DNA from: CAZQGO01 sp964593065
GTDB taxonomy: Bacteria; Oederibacteriota; JAAXVQ01
Length of the DNA stretch: 64,000 nucleotides
Reading direction: 5' to 3'
Assembly (NCBI GenBank): GCA_964593065.1
Contig: CAZQGO010000018.1
Coordinates: 1-64,000, forward strand
Shown: piece after piece, positions 33,949 through 42,019 of the stretch
How positions within the stretch are numbered: the first letter of the stretch is position 1
Layout: the number at the start of each line of letters is the position of its first letter
Made by a program: the position numbers and the translations under genes
The notes under the pieces: model-generated
What the model saw: the letters and a program-made list of their open reading frames with translations, nothing else
The model's database searches: none
Told to the model about the DNA's origin: nothing

Positions 33949-36318
33949 CTACCTGCGCTGATATATGATCGCGCCGGGATTTTCGTACGCCACGCGCAGA
34001 ATGCGCGCAAACTTCTGCAGGCCCGGCGCGGGGTACTTTTGTCTTTCCAAGCTGCCGACGAAAACGTACTCGACGGAATATCGGTCCAGCAGGGTTTTTA
34101 CCTGCTCCAGGTCCTGCGAGGTATACAGGGTATCAATATCGGGGATCCGCTTGGCCGGCTCATCGTAATTGCCCCGCCACTGCAGCTCGTGGCCGGCCCA
34201 GCCGAGCACGGTCGGCAAGCCGGTGAACGAAGAGACGCGGGCAAAGTCCGTGTACTCCCCGCCGGTGGCCTCCAGCACCACGGGGTTGCCGCGCGCATGC
34301 CGGCGCAGCCACTCGATGCCGGCCCGATCCGCGGGATAGGCGCGGGTCAGATAATCGGATCCGTCCAGGGTGGCTTCATTCTGGAAATGGTTGGTCTTAA
34401 TCAGCAGGGCGGCATAGGGATAAACCAGGCTCCCGCCGATCAGCAGGACCGCCAGAACCTGCCAGGCCGCCCTGAGATTGCGGTTGCGCAGCGAATGGCG
34501 CAGGGTCCAGACCGCGCCGTAGACGCCGGCTATGCCCAGCAGATACCAAACCTGATAGTAAAATTTAAAAACCGTGTTCATGCGGTCGAGGGGCGGCTGG
34601 AAGGTGTCGTTGATGTGCAGCACCTCGGCTCCGAAGGTCAGCAGCCAGGCCGTAAACAGCAGCAACCAGGCGAATTGGGTTTCCTCGCTCTCGGCCCGGG
34701 TGAAGAGCAGCGGCAGCAGGGCCAGCAGCAGGAAAACCATCAGGGCCAAGAAGGGCGACTTCCAAAACGCCGCGGTTACCAGCAGCAGGGCGCAGAAGCC
34801 GAAAATGGCGGCCGGCCGGCCTTCGCCCCGCCTCAACAGCGCGGCGGGCTGAAGGAGGAACAGCCAGAATTGGCGCACGGGCGCCGGCACCTCGCCGACG
34901 GGGCGGACCAGGGGGGAATCCGCGCCTTCCGTCCCGCGGCCTTCGACCAGGGCCGCGCCGCAGTGTCCGCAAAAACGCTTGCCTTCGCGCACCGGCCGGC
35001 CGCATTCGGGGCAGGCGGCGCCGCTTTTTTTTCTGGCGGCATTCTTGGCCTGCGCGGGCGCCAACAGGGCCAGAAACCATGCATGGTAGCGGACAACCAC
35101 AAACGTCAGGGCGAGAAACATGAAGAACCCGAATAGGAGGAGGTAATCGCCCACGCGCGTGTTTTGCGCGGTCAAGGCCAGGCCTTTGGCCTGGCTGTGA
35201 AAGTTCAGGTAAAAAGGCAGGTAGGGCACGAGCATGCAGGCCAGCATAATGCCCAGGCCGGCCAAGAGCCCCTTCCAGGGGATGCGCGCCAGCAGCGGCT
35301 GCTGCTTGAACTGCTGAAAGAACATGGCCAGCGCGGCGATAAAAAAACTGGTGGGCATATCCCAGCTGTTGAGAAACCCCAGCGCCCCGATGACCAGGCC
35401 CCACAGCAGGTATTCGGCCAGGCGCTCCCCGGTGCGGGGGGAAACGTCTTGCTGAGGTGACTTCAGGTGGTTCAAGGCCAGGGCCAGGCTCAACACGAAA
35501 AACGGCACCGACAGCATGTGCGGATGCATGTCCCCGAGCAGGAATGAAAAAAACGGAAATTCGTTGATGGTATCCGGAATGACGCGCGAAGGGGTCCACC
35601 AGTTGAAATTGTCGATGCTCCCCGTGGTCAGGACCTGGCGCAAGCCGTCCAGGTTTCCCAGCAGGAACACGGCGGCCCAACCGCCGACCGCGGCCAGGAG
35701 GCTGCGGGTCAGGTTGTAGAGCAGGCCAAACACGCCCACTCCGGACAGGGCGAACAGCAGCCCCAGCGCCAGATTAAAAGCCACCGCCGGGGGTACCAGG
35801 GAAACTTTGGTCATGATTCCCATGAGCAGGTAACCGAAATAGTAATAACTGATGGTCCAGTGCGGGCCGGCCAGCCAGGGATCAAAGGGGGGGAAGGAGG
35901 CGCTCCGCGAAATGGAATTCATGAACGCCAAATCCATGAATTTTTCCGTACCCAGAATGTCGGGATTGTACATGCGGAAGGCGAGAAAAAGCAGGAGCAG
36001 GGCGAGAAAAAAGAGCTCCACCACCAAAATGTAGCCCCGCAGGTTTTTCAGGGTGGAAAGCAATTCCGTCTCATGCTTTTTCCACACCCAGTACGCCAAG
36101 CCTGCCAGCAGGGCGAAACACAAGGCGATGGTGCCCACGGAGAAATGGATGAATCCCACCAGCCAGGCCAGAATGCCGAGGAGCAGCAAGCCCGTCGCCT
36201 TGGTGAAGGCATAGCCGCGATCCGGCAGGAATCTAAAAATAACCAGGTTGATGGGAAGGGCGGCCAATCCGAAAAGCGAAATCAGAAGCCACCATGCCAA
36301 AATACCGGCCAATTGCAT
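33949..36318 (-). CDS. DUF2298 ('Chlor_Arch_YYY', TIGR03662) membrane protein with internal zinc ribbon
   Basis: 789 residues and about 16 helices. The YYYFG motif at 158-162 (HWTISYYYFGYLLMGIM) and FFSFLLGDMHPHMLSVPF are diagnostic of DUF2298. A zinc ribbon (C436, C439, C450, C453) sits in a soluble loop between helices. The C-terminal periplasmic domain (LLDRYSVEYVFVGSLERQKYP) is also found at the end of the fusion protein at 42020. GGAGGAAAAGC precedes ATG 36318. It is the first gene of the long operon, and its reaction is not established. Confidence 0.83.
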   Translation of the reverse strand: MQLAGILAWWLLISLFGLAALPINLVIFRFLPDRGYAFTKATGLLLLGILAWLVGFIHFSVGTIALCFALLAGLAYWVWKKHETELLSTLKNLRGYILVVELFFLALLLLFLAFRMYNPDILGTEKFMDLAFMNSISRSASFPPFDPWLAGPHWTISYYYFGYLLMGIMTKVSLVPPAVAFNLALGLLFALSGVGVFGLLYNLTRSLLAAVGGWAAVFLLGNLDGLRQVLTTGSIDNFNWWTPSRVIPDTINEFPFFSFLLGDMHPHMLSVPFFVLSLALALNHLKSPQQDVSPRTGERLAEYLLWGLVIGALGFLNSWDMPTSFFIAALAMFFQQFKQQPLLARIPWKGLLAGLGIMLACMLVPYLPFYLNFHSQAKGLALTAQNTRVGDYLLLFGFFMFLALTFVVVRYHAWFLALLAPAQAKNAARKKSGAACPECGRPVREGKRFCGHCGAALVEGRGTEGADSPLVRPVGEVPAPVRQFWLFLLQPAALLRRGEGRPAAIFGFCALLLVTAAFWKSPFLALMVFLLLALLPLLFTRAESEETQFAWLLLFTAWLLTFGAEVLHINDTFQPPLDRMNTVFKFYYQVWYLLGIAGVYGAVWTLRHSLRNRNLRAAWQVLAVLLIGGSLVYPYAALLIKTNHFQNEATLDGSDYLTRAYPADRAGIEWLRRHARGNPVVLEATGGEYTDFARVSSFTGLPTVLGWAGHELQWRGNYDEPAKRIPDIDTLYTSQDLEQVKTLLDRYSVEYVFVGSLERQKYPAPGLQKFARILRVAYENPGAIIYQRR

Positions 36319-36636
36319 GCTTTTCCTCCGGGAACCCTCGTGAACCGGCCGCCCCCCGGGGCGGATGATAGACCCCGCCTTGTTTATCGGATGGACGGGT
36401 GTTGTGCTGTAACCTGGCTCGGAAGCGCCCAGCGCCGCGGACCGGCCGGAGCATCCTTTCCCCTGCCGGGTTCCGCCCGGGCCGGTCCCGGCCGCGCATC
36501 CATGCCGGCCACCGCGAGAGGGTGGTTTTTCAAGACCGCGCGGAGGGAATCATTCCAGCCCGGAACTTGCCGGGATATTAAAAACGCCTTTAAAATAAAG
36601 AGCTTTTCAAACCCGGCGACCTTCAAACCAATATTG
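36319..36636 (-). other. Long untranslated leader of the surface-glycan operon
   Basis: No convincing gene lies between ATG 36318 and the promoter. The leader is GC-rich and has several self-complementary stretches (for example CCCGG...CCGGG near 36563-36578 and GGCCGGGACCGGCC near 36478-36491). I recognise no riboswitch class. A 118-codon frame across it has no family resemblance and spans the promoter itself. Confidence 0.4.
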
Positions 36637-36639
36637 GTT
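36626..36639. promoter_or_regulatory. 14-bp palindrome at the operon start site (candidate operator)
   Basis: AACCAATATTGGTT is a perfect palindrome; with one unpaired base the symmetry extends outward to TTCAA/TTGAA. It lies 4-17 bp downstream of the -10 box, on the predicted transcription start, the usual place for a repressor site. The cognate regulator is not identifiable. Confidence 0.55.
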
Positions 36640-36642
36640 GAA

Positions 36643-36671
36643 ATTATATGAACGCGCGGAGGGTATGTCAA
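36643..36671 (-). promoter_or_regulatory. Full-consensus sigma70 promoter of the surface-glycan operon
   Basis: TTGACA (36671-36666) and TATAAT (36648-36643) are separated by exactly 17 bp on the minus strand. The predicted start near 36636 gives a leader of about 318 nt before ATG 36318. Confidence 0.85.
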
Positions 36672-36745
36672 TAAGAAACACAGCGCCTCGATTACCTTAT
36701 TATATCCGTTTATCATCCTTGCGAGTGAATCCCCGCCCATCCGGA

Positions 36746-37483
36746 CTATTTGATTTTAAAGGAAATATGCCGGCAACGGATTCGAAACAGATCCAGAAAC
36801 ATAATGAAGGCGTCCTTAAGCGGCGATACTTTGGAAGGCAGCGAATTGCGCCATGTGACGGGAATTTCGGCGACACGCAGGCGGGCCTTGCGCGCCAGGA
36901 AGAGAATTTCCACGTCGAACCCGAACCGCAGCACCGTGAGGCGCCGAAAGAGCCGGCGGGCCGCTTGCCGGGTAAACAATTTGAATCCGCACTGTGAATC
37001 GTGAATGCCGGGCACGCTGATCAGCTGCACGAACAGGTTGAATGTTTTGCCCATGCAGGTGCGGTACACCGGTTGCGGCGTCAACACCTTCGCCCCCGGC
37101 ACTGCCCGTGAACCGATGGCGATATCCGCTCCCGCGTCCAGCGCCGCAGCCAGCCGGCTATACTCCGTGATCGGCGTGGATAAATCCGCGTCCGTAAACA
37201 GCAGGCGCTCGCCCCGCGCGGCGGCCATGCCCCGGCGCACGCTCGCGCCCTTGCCCCGATTGCGGCCATTGCGCACGAGGCGCAGACGCCCCCGGGGACA
37301 GTCGCATTTTTTCACCACCTCCGAGGTGCGGTCCTGACTGGCGTCGTCCACGACGACCACCTCGAAGGAGGCCGGGCCGCCGGGCCGGCCGAAAAATTCC
37401 AGAACCTGTCGCAACGTGGCGGGCAAGCGTGCCGCCTCGTTGAAGGCGGGAATGATGACGGACAATGTCGGCCTGGGCTGCAA
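36746..37483 (-). CDS. Family 2 glycosyltransferase (dolichyl-phosphate glucosyltransferase-like)
   Basis: 245 residues from TTG 37483. That start has GGAGGT 6 nt upstream and opens LQPRPTLSVIIPAFNE, right at the GT2 fold. Longer in-frame starts (37519, 37564) lie upstream of or within a strong promoter at 37530-37502 and cannot be on its transcript. Motifs: FEVVVVDDASQDRTSEVV, RLLFTDADLSTP (metal site) and DSQCGFKLFTRQAA. It probably makes a polyprenyl-phosphate sugar. It is monocistronic, with the next promoter 75 bp past its stop. Confidence 0.86.
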   Translation of the reverse strand: MQPRPTLSVIIPAFNEAARLPATLRQVLEFFGRPGGPASFEVVVVDDASQDRTSEVVKKCDCPRGRLRLVRNGRNRGKGASVRRGMAAARGERLLFTDADLSTPITEYSRLAAALDAGADIAIGSRAVPGAKVLTPQPVYRTCMGKTFNLFVQLISVPGIHDSQCGFKLFTRQAARRLFRRLTVLRFGFDVEILFLARKARLRVAEIPVTWRNSLPSKVSPLKDAFIMFLDLFRIRCRHISFKIK

Positions 37484-37501
37484 AGGATGACCTCCGGCGT
37501 C

Positions 37502-37530
37502 ATTATACCTGCGAAGCATGTCAGTGCCAA
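37502..37530 (-). promoter_or_regulatory. Promoter of the GT2 gene 36746-37483
   Basis: TTGGCA (37530-37525), 17 bp, TATAAT (37507-37502) on the minus strand. The predicted start near 37495 leaves about 12 nt before TTG 37483, enough for the GGAGGT site. Confidence 0.75.
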
Positions 37531-37578
37531 GACGGAAGTTGCCGCCGCCGTGGTCGTCCGGCACGGAGTCTTTTTATC

Positions 37579-37607
37579 TTGGCGGGCGCCGGTCCCGACG
37601 GTACAAT
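37579..37607 (+). promoter_or_regulatory. Promoter of the plus-strand DUF2723-like gene
   Basis: TTGGCG (37579-37584), 17 bp, TACAAT (37602-37607). It is divergent from the GT2 promoter about 50 bp away. The start near 37614 rules out ATG 37606 and supports ATG 37669. Confidence 0.65.
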
Positions 37608-37668
37608 GCTGCCTAGTTCCTTTGCCGGGAGGCGGCTGGTGCCTTTTCGACTCCACACCAGGACTTCC

Positions 37669-39879
37669 ATGCGTTTGCGCCGAGTGGGCTTGTCAGACTT
37701 GTGGCTGGCCGCGGCCGCTTTCCTGATCCCGTGCGCCTTCTCCTGGGGCCTCTTGGGGGACGACCTGCTGGTGGGACCGCCCGCCGGTTTCGTGCTCGGG
37801 GTCGCGAGCCTGGGTCTGCTGCCCTTTCCCGGATACCCGCTGTATTTGCTGGCCGCCAAAGTCCTCACGGCGCTGTTGCCCGCGGCTTCGCTCATTTGGC
37901 GTCTGAATTTTATCAGCCTGTTTTTCGGCGGCCTCACCAGCCTTTTGATCTATCTCACGGCCCGGCGCCTGCGGTACACTGCGGCCGTAAGCCTGACCGC
38001 AAGTTTGACCCTGGCGTTTTCTCCGTTTTTCTGGCGTGAATCCCTGCTGGCCTCCCCCAACACTTTCGGGTTTTTCCTGGTCTGCTTGTTGTTTTATCAT
38101 ACGCTGGGATTTTTTTTCCTTCCGTCCCAGCGGCTGTCTTCCCGGCGTCTTTTTGCCTGGGGCGCCTTGGCCGGCTTCGCCGGCGGCCTGGCGCCCACGC
38201 TGGCTGTTTGGGTTCTGCCGCTTTGGATTCTGGGGCCGATCATCGTGCGGGGCCGCGCTCCTCAGCAACGCGGCCTGGTGTTTCCGGCCGTGGTGGGATC
38301 GCTCCTGGGCTTCCTGCTGCCGTATTTGTACCTGCCCTGGCGCCTGCTGGCCCCCGCCGCCATCGTGAACACGGATATGGTGCCTCAGTTTTCCGAACTG
38401 ATCCAAATGCATTCCCTGCCCCTGATCCTGAACTGGCTGAAATGGTTTGTCACCGACGGGCCACGCCAGGCCGCGCAGATTCCCGTACCCCTGGGCGCCA
38501 ACTTGCTGCATTTTCTCAGGCAATATCCTTTTTTGGTCCTGGGAGTCATCGCCTTGGGCCTGTTCCTGAATCTGCGGCGTCTCCTCTATCAGAAGAGTAA
38601 ATCCTTGGCGCCGGACAAAAACCGGCCCGGGCGTTTGTTGGCCGGCGGTCTGCCGTTTATCGCGCTGGGGGGAGCTCTGCTGCTGTTTCCGCATTCCGGA
38701 ATCGCCCTGCTTCTGACGCTGTCCTTAGGCGGCGTGTTTTGGAGCCTGGAGGCTCTGGAGTATTGCTACACGAAACTGGGCTACCCGGAAAGCGCCGCGT
38801 CGCGAATCTCTTCCGGCCGGCCGACCTGGTTCGGGTGGCTGGTTCTGGTCCTGATTCCATTGCTGGCCTTTTTACAGAGTTACCCCGCTCTCCGGCACCA
38901 CGTGCCTCGCGCCCAGGCGCCGGCCTCCAACCTGGCCATGGCCCGCGAGTTTTTCACGCGGCTCCCCGAGGGCGGCGTATTGCTGTTTCCCGCCTTTTCG
39001 CTCGCCTATCCTTTCGTGTATCTGCAGCGCGTAGAGAAACTTCGGCCCGATGTGCTGGTACAGCCCTTCAGCAATCTCTGGCCCGGGCGAGGCTATGGCG
39101 GCCGGGCCGGGCTCGAAATTCTGGGCCGCTCAGGCCGGGAGCGCCTGTCCCGCCGCTGGCACTACCTGCGCTACTGGATGCAGGGCTTACGGACGGAATT
39201 GACCACCGGGCAGACGATTTACTTTCTCACCCGTCCGCTTCCCGTCACCCAGGCCATGGACGTGTTTCTGCAAAATTTCGAAGTCGCGCCGACCGGCCGG
39301 ATCCTGAACTTCCGCAACCGGCTCAACCGCTGGCAGAGCCTGACGGTCATGGACGTGCGCGTGTTTCCGGCCGAACAGGAGATTCTCCCCCCGTCCGCGG
39401 AAACTTCACCCCGGGCGGAATTCGGACAGCGTCTGCGCCTGCTGGCCGCCCGCCCCGAACGGGCGACGGTCCCGAGGGCCGGGTTCGCCATCCTGCAATT
39501 ATCCCTGACCTGGCAGGGGCTCGCGGTACTCCCCGGGGAAAAACTGCAATTGGTTTTTTGGATTACTCCTGCGGATACGGCGCGCGAGGACCTGCACGAG
39601 GAAAAGAACCTTCTGTGGCAGACACGGCGGTCGCTGCGGCGTCCCGGACGTCCGCCCCGCGCGGGGTCGCGCGCCGTGTTTACGGAAGAATATCAACTGG
39701 CCCTGCCGCAGGCGCTGCACGCCGGACCTTATCTGGTCTGGCTGGCGGTGACGCCCGCCGCGGGTCGGCCGTTGGCGGCCGGGTACCAAGCCGGCCGGCC
39801 TTTCTACCTGGAGCCCATCATTACCTTTTGGGTCGAGGGGCGGCCGTATCCCGGCTCCACGGCGGTGCCGCGGAAATAG
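37669..39879 (+). CDS. DUF2723-like membrane protein O-glycosyltransferase (GT-C)
   Basis: 736 residues and the only plus-strand gene I can support here. ATG 37669 has AGGA 5 nt upstream and lies downstream of the predicted start; the longer start at 37606 overlaps the -10 box. WGLLGDDLLVGPPAGFVLGVASLGLLPFPGYPLYLL matches the N-terminus of DUF2723/TMEM260 proteins, a GT-C family that includes protein O-mannosyltransferases. About 11-12 helices (to residue 410) precede a periplasmic domain of some 320 residues. Its last 76 bp overlap the 3' end of the convergent SpoIID gene. Confidence 0.76.
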   Translation: MRLRRVGLSDLWLAAAAFLIPCAFSWGLLGDDLLVGPPAGFVLGVASLGLLPFPGYPLYLLAAKVLTALLPAASLIWRLNFISLFFGGLTSLLIYLTARRLRYTAAVSLTASLTLAFSPFFWRESLLASPNTFGFFLVCLLFYHTLGFFFLPSQRLSSRRLFAWGALAGFAGGLAPTLAVWVLPLWILGPIIVRGRAPQQRGLVFPAVVGSLLGFLLPYLYLPWRLLAPAAIVNTDMVPQFSELIQMHSLPLILNWLKWFVTDGPRQAAQIPVPLGANLLHFLRQYPFLVLGVIALGLFLNLRRLLYQKSKSLAPDKNRPGRLLAGGLPFIALGGALLLFPHSGIALLLTLSLGGVFWSLEALEYCYTKLGYPESAASRISSGRPTWFGWLVLVLIPLLAFLQSYPALRHHVPRAQAPASNLAMAREFFTRLPEGGVLLFPAFSLAYPFVYLQRVEKLRPDVLVQPFSNLWPGRGYGGRAGLEILGRSGRERLSRRWHYLRYWMQGLRTELTTGQTIYFLTRPLPVTQAMDVFLQNFEVAPTGRILNFRNRLNRWQSLTVMDVRVFPAEQEILPPSAETSPRAEFGQRLRLLAARPERATVPRAGFAILQLSLTWQGLAVLPGEKLQLVFWITPADTAREDLHEEKNLLWQTRRSLRRPGRPPRAGSRAVFTEEYQLALPQALHAGPYLVWLAVTPAAGRPLAAGYQAGRPFYLEPIITFWVEGRPYPGSTAVPRK

Positions 39880-41153
39880 TGCGCCAGGATTTCCCGATAA
39901 TCGAACCCATATTGCGCCATTCCCCGGGCGCCCCATTGGCAGAGTCCCACGCCGTGTCCCAATCCCTTGCCTTCGATGACCACCAGCCCGTCCCGCAGGC
40001 CAACCTCGAAAAAGGTGCTGAGAATTCGCGCTCGGCCCGTTTCCCGGTTCACCAGGCGGCGGAAGGTATTGACATCCAGGCCGCGCCAGGTCCGGTCCGT
40101 GACCAAAAGCACTTTCTGTACCCGCCCCGAAAGATTGACAAAATCCAGCTTGATGTCCTGCAACACCTCGTTTTTGGACAATAATTTGGCCGCGCGCAGC
40201 GCCTGCTGCAGGCGTCGCCGCGAGATGCGGACTTTCCAATGGGCGTAGGGGGAGCGGTTGCAATAGGGGCGGGCCCCGGGTTTCCAGCGGTCCTCCACGC
40301 GGCTTAAATAGGAAATGGGCTCTCCCCCCCAGAGTTCATGCACGAAGACGGTGTTTCCGCCGCAGGTGCTGTGGTAAAAAGCCTCCGCCAAGTGACCCTG
40401 AAAGGTCAGGACCTCCCCCAGGGTCGCGCGGACGGCATGTTCGGCCCGCCGCGAGATCAATTCGCGTCCCCGATAGACCTGGCAATGCGTGCTGTCGCAG
40501 AAATCGTAGCCGAAGCGCTGGTGGCGGGTGCGGTTCTTCAAGGCCCAGCTCCTGGCCACCACGGCCTGAGCCTTCAAGGCTTCCTCGGTGAAATGGTCCG
40601 GGTCCATTTCCGCGGGCAGCACCCGGGCGATATAGAGCTCCAGGGGCAGGCGGTTGATGATCCCCAGGCGGTCGGGTCTGGCCATAAACCTCAGGCGGCT
40701 GCCTTCGTATTGCCGCCGCCACCCGAGATCGGGCAGGTAAATTTTGAATATCACGGGCAGCTCGCGCACGGTGTCCAGGCGCACTTCGGCATACGTGGGC
40801 TGGCCGCTTTTTTCCGGCCAGGCATCGAAGCCGACCGCGAGCCGGTCTCCGCGCCGCATGAGGTAGAGCTTGCGCGCATCCGCCAGCTGCGGAATGGGCT
40901 TTCCCTGCTCGTCATGGACCTGGAGGGTGCCTTCGGACAAGTCGACCACGGCCCGCTGGATGGCGTAGCGCTGTAAAATTCTGACCCGGACCTGAATGCC
41001 GCCGTTGAGGGGATCCGGCGCGCGCTTGGGCGCTTCGGATGCCTCGCGGCTCGTGCAGGCGGCCAGACCCAGGAGGGCCGCCAGGAGAACGGCAAGGAGC
41101 CGGCGCGCAGTCGCCGTGCGGCTACCCTCGCCGGCGGGTATGGGCTCGGCCAT
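39804..41153 (-). CDS. SpoIID/LytB-domain lipoprotein
   Basis: 449 residues. A signal peptide with lipobox LAAC (Cys33) indicates a lipoprotein. From about 165 onward the SpoIID core is clear: NRLPLELYIARVLPAEM (catalytic-type Glu), EALKAQAVVARSWAL, DSTHCQVYRG, FYHSTCGGNTVF and the C-terminal GLGHGVGLCQWGARGMA. SpoIID is a lytic transglycosylase acting on denuded glycan strands in sporulation, but related proteins occur widely in non-sporulating bacteria, probably in cell-wall remodelling. The 3' end overlaps the convergent DUF2723-like gene by 76 bp, and its start overlaps the small gene upstream by 32 bp. Confidence 0.88.
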   Translation of the reverse strand: MAEPIPAGEGSRTATARRLLAVLLAALLGLAACTSREASEAPKRAPDPLNGGIQVRVRILQRYAIQRAVVDLSEGTLQVHDEQGKPIPQLADARKLYLMRRGDRLAVGFDAWPEKSGQPTYAEVRLDTVRELPVIFKIYLPDLGWRRQYEGSRLRFMARPDRLGIINRLPLELYIARVLPAEMDPDHFTEEALKAQAVVARSWALKNRTRHQRFGYDFCDSTHCQVYRGRELISRRAEHAVRATLGEVLTFQGHLAEAFYHSTCGGNTVFVHELWGGEPISYLSRVEDRWKPGARPYCNRSPYAHWKVRISRRRLQQALRAAKLLSKNEVLQDIKLDFVNLSGRVQKVLLVTDRTWRGLDVNTFRRLVNRETGRARILSTFFEVGLRDGLVVIEGKGLGHGVGLCQWGARGMAQYGFDYREILAHYFRGTAVEPGYGRPSTQKVMMGSR

Positions 41154-41523
41154 TCGTTTTGGCGCGGGAAGGTTTCGCGGGCCGGCGGCTGACGGTGGCC
41201 GCCGTGGACCGCTGTCCGGCGTGGTTGTGGGGGTGCAGCTGCAGGATGCGTTTTTCCTCCGGAGTGAGATCCGCGAGAATGTCCACCAAGCGGATGTTCC
41301 GGGCGATGGCTTGCAGGCGGTTGGCGATTTCGTGCTCCTTCAATTCCGGGAGCGCCGCCTTCATGCGCAGAGCGGTCTTGGCCGCGAGCAGGACCGCGTG
41401 TCCCAGGCGCTCGATCGGGTTCTGGCGCAAAATGATCTTCATGCTCTCGGTGAAGGCCCCCAGGTACTCTTCCTGGCTGCGCTGCGTCTGGGCCTCATCC
41501 AGGGTCGCCAAATATCGTTCCAT
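41122..41523 (-). CDS. Small helical protein with basic C-terminal tail, unknown function
   Basis: 133 residues from ATG 41523, preceded by GGTGGAG. The body is predicted to be mainly helical (MERYLATLDEAQTQRSQEEY...; EIANRLQAIARNIRLVDIL), with an Arg/Lys-rich tail (RRPAKPSRAKTNGRAHTRRRG overall) that could bind nucleic acid or membrane. I recognise no family. It has its own promoter and shares a transcript with the SpoIID gene. Confidence 0.6.
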   Translation of the reverse strand: MERYLATLDEAQTQRSQEEYLGAFTESMKIILRQNPIERLGHAVLLAAKTALRMKAALPELKEHEIANRLQAIARNIRLVDILADLTPEEKRILQLHPHNHAGQRSTAATVSRRPAKPSRAKTNGRAHTRRRG

Positions 41524-41566
41524 AGCCGCTCCACCCTTTCCCCGGCAAAAATTCGCCACGCCTATC

Positions 41567-41596
41567 ATTGTACACCGGGCCCGCGATCCAAGGCAA
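41567..41596 (-). promoter_or_regulatory. Promoter for the 41523 gene and SpoIID
   Basis: TTGCCT (41596-41591), 18 bp, TACAAT (41572-41567) on the minus strand. The predicted start near 41560 leaves a 36-nt leader. Confidence 0.55.
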
Positions 41597-41647
41597 TCCC
41601 CAAAACCCGCGGGCCTTCCGACCGGCGCATCATGCCGGTGACCGCGG

Positions 41648-41959
41648 TCAGTGCAATTTGATTTGACCTTCCGGGTGGGCGGGTGCGGTCTCCTTGATCT
41701 CGCCGAACACCTGCTCGTAGCGCGCCACGTTGTCGGCCAAGGCCTTGAGGAACCGCTTGGCGTGGCCGGGAGAGCTGATCAGGCGCGCGCGCACCCTGGC
41801 TTTGGGCTGTTGCGGCTGCACGAAAATGAAATCCAGAACAAACTCGGTGGCACTGTGCGCCACGAGCGCCAGGTTGGTATAGGCGCCCTGGGCCGTGGCG
41901 TCATCGATCTCGACCTGCAATGGAAGGTTGGCGGGTTCGTTGCGCTTTTCGGGGGTCAT
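41648..41959 (-). CDS. DUF3467-domain protein
   Basis: 103 residues. LPLQVEIDDATAQGAYTNLALVAHSATEFVLDFIFVQP followed by ARLISSPGHAKRFLKALADNVARYEQVFG is the full DUF3467 pattern (PF11950). The family is small, cytosolic and of unknown function, found in many bacteria. It lies 60 bp downstream of the giant GT39-DUF2298 gene in the same orientation. Confidence 0.85.
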   Translation of the reverse strand: MTPEKRNEPANLPLQVEIDDATAQGAYTNLALVAHSATEFVLDFIFVQPQQPKARVRARLISSPGHAKRFLKALADNVARYEQVFGEIKETAPAHPEGQIKLH

Positions 41960-42019
41960 GGGTTCTCTCCTTGTTTGCAGTGGGCTTTTCCGCCGGCTGC
42001 CGGGCCTGCGACCCGGCCG

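Noticed and set aside
36478..36520. Resemblance of the leader sequence GGCCGGCATGG to the HDV-like ribozyme core
   Set aside because: Only a short identity; the required nested pairing and the downstream core are not seen.
36384..36740. Minus-strand frame of 118 codons over the operon leader
   Set aside because: It spans the consensus promoter and palindrome, has no family resemblance, and its second half turns into Pro/Arg/Gly-rich shadow-type sequence.
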